17,758 nt of DNA, from the NCBI GenBank assembly GCA_029861675.1, contig JAOTYV010000069.1:1-17758 (forward strand). The letters are read 5' to 3'. A program made the translations under genes and the position numbers. Positions 1-7,331 of the stretch are shown here, in pieces (position 1 is the stretch's first letter; every line of letters starts with the position of its first letter). This stretch comes from Alphaproteobacteria bacterium (GTDB lineage: Bacteria > Pseudomonadota > Alphaproteobacteria > UBA8366). The notes below the pieces were generated by a model. That model was given only the letters and a program-made list of their open reading frames with translations. It made no database searches and was not told where the DNA came from.

Positions 1-771
1 TCGGCGCTGCGCTATGCCGCTTCGCAGGATCAGCACATCGTGTCGGTGGTGAACGTCCCGGAATCGACGATTGCCCGCGAATCCGATGGCGTGTTGCCGA
101 CCCTTGCCGGGCCGGAAATCGGCGTCGCGTCGACCAAGGCCTTCACGACGCAGCTCACCATGCTTGCCGCCTTTGCCATCGCGTTCGGCCGGGCGCGCGG
201 CACGGTCGACCAGGCGGAGGGCGCCAGACTCTGTGCCGCCCTGTCGGAGGTGCCGAGCCGGACGGCGGAAGCGTTGAGCGACGCGGACGCGATTGCGTCG
301 ATTGCCGAGGAGCTGGTCGAGGCGCGGGACGTGCTTTATCTCGGGCGCGGCACGAGCTTCCCGATCGCTCTGGAAGGGGCGCTCAAGCTCAAGGAAATTT
401 CCTATATTCACGCCGAAGGCTACGCCGCCGGCGAGATGAAACATGGTCCGATCGCCTTGATCGACGAATCTGTGCCGGTGGTCGTGATTGCGCCGGGCAA
501 CGACCCGCTGTTCGACAAGACCGCGTCGAACGTGCAGGAGGTGATCGCGCGCGGCGGCCGGGTGATTTTCATCTCCGACAAAAACGGCATCGCGCGGCTG
601 GAGCGGCAGGCGGAGCCGGCCGCGACGATCGAAATGCCCGAGATCGATCCGTTCGTCGCGCCGATCCTGTATACCATCCCGGTGCAACTGCTCGCGTACC
701 ACACCGCCGTGCTCAAGGGCACGGATGTGGATCAGCCGCGCAACCTCGCCAAATCGGTGACGGTGGAATAG
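1..771 (+). CDS. glmS: Glutamine-fructose-6-phosphate aminotransferase (isomerizing), C-terminal part
   Basis: Partial gene: the reading frame is open from base 1 and its 5' end lies outside the window, leaving 256 residues. GlmS makes glucosamine-6-phosphate from fructose-6-phosphate and glutamine, the entry step to peptidoglycan and lipopolysaccharide amino sugars in the cytoplasm. What remains is the sugar-isomerase half with its SIS domains. Recognisable GlmS motifs are GVASTKAFTTQL, GRGTSFPIALEGALKLKE, YIHAEGYAAGEMKHGPIALI and the hallmark C-terminus QPRNLAKSVTVE, which carries the lysine that forms a Schiff base with the sugar. The glutaminase domain would be upstream of the window. The stop is TAG at 769-771. 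The gene appears intact as far as seen, and the identification is very secure. Confidence 0.97.
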   Translation, partial: SALRYAASQDQHIVSVVNVPESTIARESDGVLPTLAGPEIGVASTKAFTTQLTMLAAFAIAFGRARGTVDQAEGARLCAALSEVPSRTAEALSDADAIASIAEELVEARDVLYLGRGTSFPIALEGALKLKEISYIHAEGYAAGEMKHGPIALIDESVPVVVIAPGNDPLFDKTASNVQEVIARGGRVIFISDKNGIARLERQAEPAATIEMPEIDPFVAPILYTIPVQLLAYHTAVLKGTDVDQPRNLAKSVTVE

Positions 772-911
772 CGGATTTCCGCCCAAGGCTTGTTGCCGCA
801 TGCCGATAACGCCCATACTGCGATAGTCGAAGCGCGTGTTTCTGCGTTCAGGTTCCGTGCGCCGAATGGTCTGGCATGGGCGGCAGTTGGCGGAGGATTG
901 GGGCACATCGC

Positions 912-1850
912 ATGAAGTATGGATTTTATCTGCCGACCCGGGGAAAGTCGGCCGAACCGGAGGCGCTGACAGCGCTGGTCCAAAATGCCGAGCGTCTCGG
1001 CTTCACATCCGTGATGATCGCGGATCACATCGTCTTCCCGGTCGAGATCGACTCGAAATACCCCTATACGCTGGCCGGCAATTTCCCGGGACACGGCGAC
1101 GCACTCGAGCAACTGGCCTTGATGACATTCGTTGCGGCGAAGACCGAGCGGTTGCGGCTGGTCTCGAGCATCATGGTGATCCCGCACCGCAATCCCATCC
1201 TGACCGCCAAGATGCTGGCGACCATCGACCTGCTGTCGAACGGCCGGGTGACGGTCGGCGTCGGCGTCGGCTGGCTCAAGGAAGAATTCGAAGCTTTGGA
1301 CGCGCCGGATTTCCATAAGCGCGGCGCCGTCAGCAATGAATATATCGAGATCTTCAAGAAGCTCTGGACCGGCGAGCCGGTGGAGCATGCGGGCGCGTTT
1401 TATCAATTCAATAAGGTGCGATGCCAGCCCGCGCCGGTGCAAACGCCGCACCCGCCGATCTGGGTTGGCGGCCATAGCCGGGCCGCGCTTCGACGGGCGG
1501 CGCGCTATGGCGACGGTTGGCATCCGGTCGGCGCCAACCCCGCCGTGCCGATGACGCCGCAGGAGTTGGCGGGGCTGATCGACCAGTTGAAGCAATTCAT
1601 GGATGAGGAAGGGCGGGATTTTGGAAAGATGACGATCTCGTTCAAGGCGCCGCTCTACGATCTCAACAAGCGCGCGGGCCGGGAGGAGCGCCTGCCGTTC
1701 ACCGGGTCACAGGACGAAATCGTCGAGGATGTCCGCACGTACCAATCGCTGGGCGTTTCGGAACTGATCTTCGATTTCCGATCCGACTCCTACGACAACG
1801 ATTTGGCGCAGATGGAAAGCTTCGCGTCGATGGTCATGGCGGTGGCCTGA
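912..1850 (+). CDS. LLM class F420-dependent oxidoreductase (luciferase-like monooxygenase family)
   Basis: 312-residue luciferase-like TIM-barrel flavin/F420 oxidoreductase. It opens with MKYGFYLPTRG and carries family-typical segments: the RLGFTSVMIADHIVFP loop, LRLVSSIMVIPHRNP, GRVTVGVGVGWLKEEFEALD, PPIWVGGHS and RYGDGWHPVG. Together these match the group usually annotated as F420-dependent LLM oxidoreductases (TIGR03619-like). Substrate and cofactor (F420 or FMN) cannot be read from the sequence. The ATG at 912 was chosen over an in-frame ATG at 876 because family members begin at MKYG and the extra 12 residues look like noise. A GGAGG lies at 892-896, rather far from the start (15 bases). 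The gene stands alone after glmS and ends before a strong hairpin terminator. Confidence 0.9.
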   Translation: MKYGFYLPTRGKSAEPEALTALVQNAERLGFTSVMIADHIVFPVEIDSKYPYTLAGNFPGHGDALEQLALMTFVAAKTERLRLVSSIMVIPHRNPILTAKMLATIDLLSNGRVTVGVGVGWLKEEFEALDAPDFHKRGAVSNEYIEIFKKLWTGEPVEHAGAFYQFNKVRCQPAPVQTPHPPIWVGGHSRAALRRAARYGDGWHPVGANPAVPMTPQELAGLIDQLKQFMDEEGRDFGKMTISFKAPLYDLNKRAGREERLPFTGSQDEIVEDVRTYQSLGVSELIFDFRSDSYDNDLAQMESFASMVMAVA

Positions 1851-1886
1851 GCACCGCGCCGACGACAGGACGAACGTTCAAAAAAA

Positions 1887-1918
1887 CGGCCCGGACGAAA
1901 TGATATTCGTCCGGGCCG
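1887..1918. terminator. Bidirectional Rho-independent terminator
   Basis: A perfect 13-bp stem (1887-1899 with 1906-1918) encloses a 6-base ATGATA loop. It is preceded by six A (1881-1886), which become a U-run for minus-strand transcripts, and followed on the plus strand by GATTTTC. It lies between the convergent LLM gene and the TM2 gene pair and can serve both. The run is better for the minus strand. Confidence 0.9.
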
Positions 1919-1965
1919 GATTTTCGCGGGTATCGGGTCCCGCTGAGCGTTTAAACGACAATCCG

Positions 1966-2226
1966 TTAGGATTGCGCCTTGATCTTCCGGCCTTGGGCGT
2001 CGGTAAAGCTGCCGGTCACGATAATAATGAAATCAATCAGTGCCCAGATGCCGAGGCCGCCAAGCGTCAACAGCATCAAGATGCCGGTGCCGTATTTGCC
2101 GACCCAGAATCTGTGAACGCCAAAGGCGCCGAGGAAGAAGCAAAGCAGGATTGCGGGAACGAAGCCCTTGTCGCTGATTTGCTCGGTCGTGCTGGTCTGA
2201 ACATCTGGGGAATGTACGTCACTCAT
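1966..2226 (-). CDS. TM2 domain-containing membrane protein (86 aa)
   Basis: Small integral membrane protein of the TM2 family (PF05154-type). After a polar N-terminus of about 20 residues there are two membrane helices, roughly 22-38 and 48-71, joined by the family signature [16 protein letters not shown], with [13 protein letters not shown] leading into the second. The polar tail contains DAQGRKI. The function of bacterial TM2 proteins is poorly defined. AAGGAG at 2233-2238 sits 6 bases before the ATG and fixes the start. The gene is 16 bases downstream of a second TM2-like gene and so is probably co-transcribed with it. It ends before the hairpin at 1887-1918. Base composition is visibly less GC-rich than in the flanking metabolic genes. 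Confidence 0.93.
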   Translation of the reverse strand: MSDVHSPDVQTSTTEQISDKGFVPAILLCFFLGAFGVHRFWVGKYGTGILMLLTLGGLGIWALIDFIIIVTGSFTDAQGRKIKAQS

Positions 2227-2242
2227 GATAATCTCCTTAATG

Positions 2243-2569
2243 CTAGATACTTCTATTTTGGGATTCTTGAATTCGTTTTTGACCAGGATAGGTGACTATA
2301 TTTCCTTGGCCGTCCTTGTATTCGCCAACCAGTAATTTAAAGGTCACATAGAGCGTGTGCAGCACATCGATGCCGAGAAGGATGACACCGGTCATTACCA
2401 GACTCTCAGGTTCGCCAATGAAGATGAAGGTAAATCCGGCGATTGAAAGGCCGAGATCGAACAATCCATGCAAAAGACGTCCCAGATAGAAGTGATGGAT
2501 GCCCAGCACGCCGAACACCGCAGCGAGACACACCGCGACTGTGTAGGATTTTTTGGACGTTTCGGTCAT
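2243..2569 (-). CDS. TM2-like membrane protein (108 aa), upstream partner of the TM2 gene
   Basis: Second small membrane protein with a TM2-like layout: first helix about 11-27, signature [16 protein letters not shown] at 20-35, then further hydrophobic stretches near 35-52 and 59-78. The tail [16 protein letters not shown] resembles the post-membrane region of TM2 proteins, so it may have one extra helix compared with the classic two. Start uncertain: ATG at 2569 is used, but an in-frame TTG at 2590 (7 residues longer) and a GTG at 2578 are possible, and none has a clear Shine-Dalgarno. It lies 16 bases upstream of the 86-residue TM2 gene on the same strand, most likely as a two-gene operon. 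The two are diverged paralogues or at least the same fold. Role unknown. Confidence 0.85.
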   Translation of the reverse strand: MTETSKKSYTVAVCLAAVFGVLGIHHFYLGRLLHGLFDLGLSIAGFTFIFIGEPESLVMTGVILLGIDVLHTLYVTFKLLVGEYKDGQGNIVTYPGQKRIQESQNRSI

Positions 2570-2703
2570 GGGCGGCACGTTATCGGCCAAGTGTTAACGT
2601 CTTGTGAATATTTGGATAACCTAAGAAACTCTGCGAATTCAAGGAAAACTTGCCGGAATTCGGCTTGGGACGCGCGCCCGGGCTTGGCGGGCGGGTAGGA
2701 GCG

Positions 2704-2964
2704 GTGGCCTGTTTTGTCTACCTCCTGGGCAGTAAAACCGGCGGGCGGCGGCGCACCTATGTCGGCTGGACGACGGATCCCGAACAGCGCCTGCGCCGGC
2801 ATAATGATGGATCCGGCGCACGCTCGACGCGGGGCCGGCAGTGGCGGCTTCTGTATCTTGAGCGCTATCAGACCCGTGGCGAGGCGATGAGCCGCGAATG
2901 GCACCTCAAACGCGACCGCCGATTTCGAAAACACGTCTATGGCAATGTTTTTGGCGGTGAATAG
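2704..2964 (+). CDS. GIY-YIG nuclease family protein (UPF0213-like)
   Basis: Single-domain GIY-YIG endonuclease-superfamily protein of about 86 residues. The degenerate GIY is VYLLG (5-9) and the degenerate YIG is TYVGW (18-22). These are followed by the family's RLRRHNDGSGARSTRGR basic stretch and GEAMSREWHLKRDRRFRK near the end, which contains the conserved glutamate region. Family members are small cytosolic proteins without a firmly assigned role; a DNA-related function is assumed from the fold. Start uncertain: the GTG at 2704 places the domain at the N-terminus as in relatives, but its AGGAG (2697-2701) is only 2 bases away. An in-frame TTG at 2650 with AAGGA at 2641-2645 would add 18 residues of unlikely composition. 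Stop TAG is at 2962-2964. Confidence 0.85.
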   Translation: MACFVYLLGSKTGGRRRTYVGWTTDPEQRLRRHNDGSGARSTRGRQWRLLYLERYQTRGEAMSREWHLKRDRRFRKHVYGNVFGGE

Positions 2965-3058
2965 CGAACGCGCGCGGTTGTTCGCGGCGCCGGGGAGATG
3001 CTAAGGGATCGGGTCGTTATCGCGCTCAACAGCAACTACACCAGCAGGAACCCTGGGC

Positions 3059-4633
3059 ATGGCAAAACCGGATCCGTCGGCGCACCATTGGGATGAGGAA
3101 GTAGACGTTGTTGTCGTCGGTTTCGGGTTCGCCGGCGGCGCCGCCGCAATATCCGCCCATGATGCGGGTGCCGACGTCATGATCGTCGAAAAGATGGCCG
3201 ATCCCGGCGGCATCTCGATTTGCTCCGCGGGCGGTGTGCGGATCTCCCGGGACGCGGACGGCACCTTCGCCTATCTGAAGGCGACCAACGCCGGGACCAC
3301 GCCGGACGATGTGCTGCACCGCTTTGCGACGGGAATGGCGGAGATCGACCAGTTCATTCACCAACTGGCCGAGGTGAACGGCGCCAAGGTCATCTATCGC
3401 CCGGGCCTTGGGAATTACCCGTTCCCCGGACGGGACAGCTTTGGCTTTGTGATGATCGAGGATATTCCCGGCGTCGATATCAATGCCGAATATCCCTATG
3501 CGCGCAGCCTGGGCGCCGGTTCGCGTCTGTTCAAGGTGGTCGATGACAATGTCCGGCAGCGTGGCATCGCAGTGCGCACCGGCTGTCCGGCGCATCGTCT
3601 GATCGCGGGGCCGGATCGGGAGGTCCTGGGTATATGGGTCGGACCGGATGATGCGCGCCGGGCGATCCGGGCGCGGCGGGGCGTCGTATTGGCCTGCGGC
3701 GGGTTTGAGGCGAACCCGGCAATGCAGCAGCACTATTGGCAGGGCAAACCGGTTCTTGCCACCGCTTTCCGGGGCAATACCGGCGACGGCATTCGCATGG
3801 CGCAGGATCTCGGCGCCGATTTGTGGCACATGTGGCACTATCACGGCACCTACGGGTTCCAGCACAGCGATCCCGACTATCCGTTCGGCATCCGCACCAA
3901 GAGGCTGCCCGACTGGTTCCCTGTCGGCGAGGGGGAGGACACGATCGCCTGGGATGCCGGATTTGCCGGCGACCGTGCCGTCCGGATGCTGTGGATCATG
4001 CTGGACCGGGACGGCGGCCGGTTCATGAACGAATACGAACCCTATATGCAGGATACCGGGCATCGGGCGATGGAGCGTTTCCGCCCGGAAACCCAGGATT
4101 TTCCCGCAATTCCCGGCTGGTTCGTCTTCGACGAAGCGGGACGCGGGACCTTTCCGGTGGGACAGCCGTTGTACAATGAGGCGGGCTTGGATTTCGTCTG
4201 GAGCAGTGACAATCGGGCGGAGGTCGATCTTGGCATTTTGCATCGCGCCGACAGCATTGCAGCATTGGCCCAGGCGATGGGGCTCGATCCCGCGCATCTG
4301 GCGGAAACGGTCGAACGCTACAACGGCTTCTGCGCCGCCGGTGCGGATGGCGATTTCGCCCGTCCCGCATCCAGCATGATGCCGCTCGAAACGCCCCCTT
4401 ATTACTATGCCCAGGCCTGGCCGCTGGTTTCCAATACGCAAGGGGGCCCGGTGCACGACGCGCGGCAACGCATCATCGACGTTTACGGCGCGCCGATACC
4501 ACGGCTCTTTGCCGCCGGGGAACTCGGCAGCGTGTTCGGCCACCTGTATCTCGGCGGCGGCAACCTGTCCGAATGCTTTGTCGGCGGCCGATCCGCCGGT
4601 CGCGAAGCAGCGGCGATGGACCCGCAAGACTGA
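3059..4633 (+). CDS. FAD-dependent oxidoreductase, fumarate reductase / 3-ketosteroid dehydrogenase-like flavoprotein
   Basis: 524-residue soluble flavoprotein of the FAD-binding_2 superfamily (fumarate reductase flavoprotein, KstD and similar). The N-terminal Rossmann motif is VDVVVVGFGFAGG (GxGxxG at 21-26), with the ribose-binding glutamate in IVEK (E44) and a GGISICSAGG loop near 50-59. A mid-protein VVLACGGFEANP is typical of the family. The C-terminal FAD region is LFAAGELGSVFGHLYLGGG, then LSECFVGGRSAGREAA. This resembles KstD/FAD-binding dehydrogenases more than the respiratory subunits, and no iron-sulfur or cytochrome partner is adjacent. The substrate cannot be named. AGGA at 3046-3049 is 9 bases before the ATG. 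The gene stands alone, followed by a gap of 307 bases. Confidence 0.88.
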   Translation: MAKPDPSAHHWDEEVDVVVVGFGFAGGAAAISAHDAGADVMIVEKMADPGGISICSAGGVRISRDADGTFAYLKATNAGTTPDDVLHRFATGMAEIDQFIHQLAEVNGAKVIYRPGLGNYPFPGRDSFGFVMIEDIPGVDINAEYPYARSLGAGSRLFKVVDDNVRQRGIAVRTGCPAHRLIAGPDREVLGIWVGPDDARRAIRARRGVVLACGGFEANPAMQQHYWQGKPVLATAFRGNTGDGIRMAQDLGADLWHMWHYHGTYGFQHSDPDYPFGIRTKRLPDWFPVGEGEDTIAWDAGFAGDRAVRMLWIMLDRDGGRFMNEYEPYMQDTGHRAMERFRPETQDFPAIPGWFVFDEAGRGTFPVGQPLYNEAGLDFVWSSDNRAEVDLGILHRADSIAALAQAMGLDPAHLAETVERYNGFCAAGADGDFARPASSMMPLETPPYYYAQAWPLVSNTQGGPVHDARQRIIDVYGAPIPRLFAAGELGSVFGHLYLGGGNLSECFVGGRSAGREAAAMDPQD

Positions 4634-4940
4634 CATCGCGGTCCGCCGTCCTATGGCGACTAATGTGCGCGATGAATTCCGGATCCGCGGATTCGTGAGC
4701 CCGGCCCGTTGGTGGCCGGGCGCCGGCGAGCCGGTCCGGTTATCATATTTAATTACCGTCGGCCAAGAATAGCTATCAAAAATTCTTGTAAAAACAAATA
4801 AGTAGGTATTAATTATAGTATATATTTTAATAACATCCGTTCGTTTATTTGGATTTTATTAGCAAATGACGCACTACTCTCGCGTGTCGAAGTATTATGA
4901 GACAGATGATCCCGTTTCGGAATTTTGAGGAGACAGAGTA
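4634..4940. other. Intergenic region with GC-rich hairpin and AT-rich upstream block
   Basis: A 307-base gap with no convincing gene. Its first third holds small palindromes, including ATCCGCGGAT at 4683-4692, and a GC hairpin at 4699-4721. The rest, from about 4741 to 4860, is strikingly AT-rich (28 G or C in 120 bases, about 23%). It contains TATTAA (4807-4812), TATAGT (4814-4819) and a TTGTAA (4786-4791). It probably carries the promoter of the DUF2914 gene, but no standard -35/-10 pair with 16-18 base spacing stands out. Confidence 0.6.
4699..4721 (+). terminator. Possible transcription terminator hairpin after the flavoprotein gene
   Basis: An 8-bp perfect GC stem (GCCCGGCC at 4699-4706, GGCCGGGC at 4714-4721) with a 7-base loop lies 66 bases after the flavoprotein stop. 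No U-run follows, so intrinsic termination is uncertain; it could be an RNA 3'-end stabiliser. Confidence 0.35.
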
Positions 4941-5480
4941 ATGAATCGCGCCATTCGAAAAGGCTCCATGGCGGCTGCGCTGGCCGGTATGGCCATTGCC
5001 GTATTCGGCATGACGGCGACGCCGGCATCCGCGGAAATGGCCGTCAGTGAGCTGGTGCTCACGACCGGCGTTGTCGATCGCGAACCGGCCGACGCCAAGG
5101 AAACGATCGCCGCCATGAATGGAGAGGGGAAGGCTTATATTTTCGCGCGTATCAAGAATACCGGCGAAACCGCGAATCTAAGCTTCATTTGGCACTATGC
5201 GGGTGATGAACGAGCCCGCAAGACTGTGAATATCGGCACTTCGTCGGGCTGGCGTACCTGGTCCAACAGCGCTGTCGGACCCGGCACTTGGCGGGTTGAT
5301 TTGGTCGATGATGCCGGAACGGTTCTGGCGCAGAAGACCTTCAACGTCGAGGACCAGACGGCGATGACACCGCCGGTTATGCCGTCGGCCGCTCAAGAGA
5401 TGCAGGCCGATGCGCCGATGGAACGGTCGCCCGCCGAGGCGCCCAACACCGCCGAAACAAATGGCGGAATGATGCGATAG
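4941..5480 (+). CDS. Secreted DUF2914 domain protein
   Basis: 179-residue exported protein. A Sec-type signal peptide is clear: basic MNRAIRK, a hydrophobic core of about 10-26, and a probable signal peptidase I site after ASA (residue 31). The mature part matches DUF2914 (about residues 36-118): LVLTTGVVDREP, AYIFARIKNTGE, FIWHYAGDERARKTVNIG, WRTWS and GTWRVDLVDDAG. This is a small beta-sandwich-like domain of unknown function found in periplasmic proteins. The tail from about 122 is low-complexity, rich in Pro, Ala, Met and Glu, and probably disordered. GAGGAG at 4927-4932 is 8 bases before the ATG. The gene stands alone, behind a very AT-rich upstream block, which suggests its own, perhaps strong, promoter. 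Confidence 0.88.
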   Translation: MNRAIRKGSMAAALAGMAIAVFGMTATPASAEMAVSELVLTTGVVDREPADAKETIAAMNGEGKAYIFARIKNTGETANLSFIWHYAGDERARKTVNIGTSSGWRTWSNSAVGPGTWRVDLVDDAGTVLAQKTFNVEDQTAMTPPVMPSAAQEMQADAPMERSPAEAPNTAETNGGMMR

Positions 5481-5814
5481 GGCTTTCTGCCCTTAAGTGG
5501 GGGTGATTCCCACATAGCGGGATCATCCTGCATGCTTTCCTGCACGGCCATTCGCGGGCGACCGGCCCCGAATGGCCGTGTGAAAGCGCGCAAAACCAAT
5601 GCCTATTATGGTTGTGGGCACGCTTGTCATGGCGCAACCCTGACGATCGGATGACGCCGGCGGACGCCGGCTCCATAACTTTAGACATCCCGGATAAAAT
5701 TGAACGTCGCGAACGTGTCGGCGGTGGTTCACCGCTGCCTGGCGACCTATACTCACTCCCGGTGGATTTCATGGAAATCCAAACGCCAATGCCACTGCCG
5801 CGGGGAGCGATGTC
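5481..5814. other. Noncoding region rich in inverted repeats upstream of gabD
   Basis: A 334-base gap in which no frame looks coding. It contains several hairpins: GTGGG/CCCAC at 5497-5513; the large 5534-5587 hairpin listed separately; GCGGTG/CACCGC with a 3-base loop at 5721-5735; and GGATTTC/GAAATCC with an ATG loop at 5764-5780. A 9-base direct repeat GACGCCGGC occurs at 5653-5661 and 5663-5671. TATTAT at 5604-5609 and TAAAAT at 5694-5699 are candidate -10 elements without good -35 partners. It may hold the gabD promoter and a structured leader. Confidence 0.5.
5534..5587. repeat. Long imperfect hairpin (inverted repeat) between the DUF2914 gene and gabD
   Basis: A perfect 12-bp inverted repeat, CACGGCCATTCG (5543-5554) with CGAATGGCCGTG (5569-5580), has a 14-base GC-rich loop. 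It is extended by an outer 6-bp stem GCTTTC/GAAAGC (5534-5539 with 5582-5587) across a small internal loop. No T-run follows on the plus strand. It may terminate the DUF2914 transcript in a Rho-assisted way, or be a copy of an intergenic repeat. Confidence 0.6.
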
Positions 5815-7272
5815 ATGAAACTCGAAGATCCCAGCCTGTTTCGTCAACAATGTTATATCGACGGTGCCTGGGTGGACGCCGATGGCGGCGACACCGTGGC
5901 GGTCAATAATCCGGCGACCGAGGAGACTCTCGGTACGGTTCCGCGGATGGGCGCCAGCGAAACACGCCGCGCGATCGAGGCGGCGAATGCGGCGTATCCG
6001 GCATGGCGCAAGCGTACCGCCAAGGAACGGAGCGCGATCCTGCGGGAATGGTACAATCTGATGCTTGCCCATAAGGAGGACCTCGCCATCCTCATGACGT
6101 CCGAACAGGGCAAGCCGTTGGCCGAATCACAGGGCGAAATCATGTACGCCGCGTCGTTTCTCGAATGGTTTGCCGAAGAGGGAAAGCGCGTCTATGGCGA
6201 CACCATTCCGCAGCCGGCGGAGGATTGGCGCATCGTCGTGCTAAAGGAGCCGGTCGGGGTGTGCGGCGCCATTACGCCGTGGAATTTCCCGGCGGCGATG
6301 ATCACGCGCAAGGCCGGGCCGGCGCTCGCCGCCGGGTGCACCATGGTGGTCAAGCCCGCGTCGCAAACGCCATATTCCGCGCTTGCCATGGCCGAACTGG
6401 CCGAGCGTGCGGGCGTGCCGGCGGGCGTGTTCAGCGTGCTGACCGGAAATTCGGCGGAAATTGGCGGCGAACTGACCGGCAATCCGATCGTCCGTAAAAT
6501 CACGTTTACCGGTTCTACCGAGGTCGGCAAGCTTCTGATGACGCAGGCCGCCGGCACGGTGAAGAAAATCAGCATGGAGCTCGGCGGCAACGCGCCGTTC
6601 GTGGTGTTTGACGATGCCGATATCGACGCGGCGGTGGAGGGCGCGATGGCGTCCAAGTTCCGCAATTCGGGCCAGACCTGCGTCTGCGCCAACCGCATCC
6701 TTGTGCAGTCCGGTGTTTATGATGAATTTGCCGACAAGCTTTCCCGCGCAGTCGCCGAAATGCGGGTCGGCAATGGCCTCGAATCGGGCGTCAACCAGGG
6801 CCCGCTAATCGACGGCAGCGCGGTGGCCAAGGTGGAGGAACACATCGCCGATGCCGTGGGCAAGGGCGCGCGGGTGGTCGTCGGCGGGAGCCGGCACACC
6901 CTCGGCGGCACTTTTTTCGAGCCAACCGTATTGGCCGACGTGACGACGGAAATGGCGGTCACCAGCGAAGAGACCTTCGGGCCGGTTGCGCCGCTGTTTC
7001 GCTTTGAGACCGAGGAACAGGCCATCTCGATGGCCAATGACACCGAGTTCGGGCTCGCATCCTATTTCTACAGCCGCGATATCGGCCGCATCTGGCGGGT
7101 CGCGGAAGCCATAGAATCCGGCTTGGTCGGCGTCAACGTTGGCGTCATGTCGACCGAGGTCGCGCCCTTCGGCGGCTTTAAGGAATCCGGTGTCGGCCGC
7201 GAGGGGTCGAAGTACGGGATCGAGGATTATCTCGAAATCAAATACGTCTGCATGGGCGGAATCAGTAAATAA
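5815..7272 (+). CDS. gabD: NAD(P)-dependent succinate-semialdehyde dehydrogenase
   Basis: 485-residue aldehyde dehydrogenase of the GabD type, which oxidises succinate semialdehyde to succinate in the last step of 4-aminobutyrate breakdown, feeding the TCA cycle. Catalytic features are visible: Asn157 in ITPWNFP, Lys180 in VVKPASQTP, the FTGSTEVGK coenzyme turn (231-239), the general base Glu255 in MELGGNAP, and the nucleophile Cys289 in SGQTCVCANR. The C-terminal FGGFKESGVGREGSKYG and EIKYVCMG endings are typical of GabD. Length is normal for the family. GGGGAG at 5802-5807 is 7 bases before the ATG. Other semialdehydes, such as glutarate semialdehyde, are possible substrates. No GABA transaminase is next to it. 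The next gene, gor, starts 59 bases downstream on the same strand and may be co-transcribed. Confidence 0.93.
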   Translation: MKLEDPSLFRQQCYIDGAWVDADGGDTVAVNNPATEETLGTVPRMGASETRRAIEAANAAYPAWRKRTAKERSAILREWYNLMLAHKEDLAILMTSEQGKPLAESQGEIMYAASFLEWFAEEGKRVYGDTIPQPAEDWRIVVLKEPVGVCGAITPWNFPAAMITRKAGPALAAGCTMVVKPASQTPYSALAMAELAERAGVPAGVFSVLTGNSAEIGGELTGNPIVRKITFTGSTEVGKLLMTQAAGTVKKISMELGGNAPFVVFDDADIDAAVEGAMASKFRNSGQTCVCANRILVQSGVYDEFADKLSRAVAEMRVGNGLESGVNQGPLIDGSAVAKVEEHIADAVGKGARVVVGGSRHTLGGTFFEPTVLADVTTEMAVTSEETFGPVAPLFRFETEEQAISMANDTEFGLASYFYSRDIGRIWRVAEAIESGLVGVNVGVMSTEVAPFGGFKESGVGREGSKYGIEDYLEIKYVCMGGISK

Positions 7273-7331
7273 CATCATTCAACAATAGCTTGGCGCGTTC
7301 TTGACAGGACCCCGGCAGGAGACGATTCGTC

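Noticed and set aside
771..782. Small GCGGA/TCCGC hairpin right after the glmS stop
   Set aside because: Only 5 bp with a 2-base loop and no U-run; not convincing as a terminator.
732..1595. Long minus-strand reading frame (287 codons) ending in YSTVTDLARLRG
   Set aside because: The ending is simply the reverse complement of the GlmS C-terminus (QPRNLAKSVTVE), a known false-protein signature, and the rest is antisense to the LLM gene.
3026..4636. 536-codon open frame antisense to the flavoprotein gene
   Set aside because: It mirrors the real gene in the opposite strand, has shadow-like composition rich in His, Arg and Pro and no recognisable domain. Long antisense frames are expected where third positions are GC-rich.
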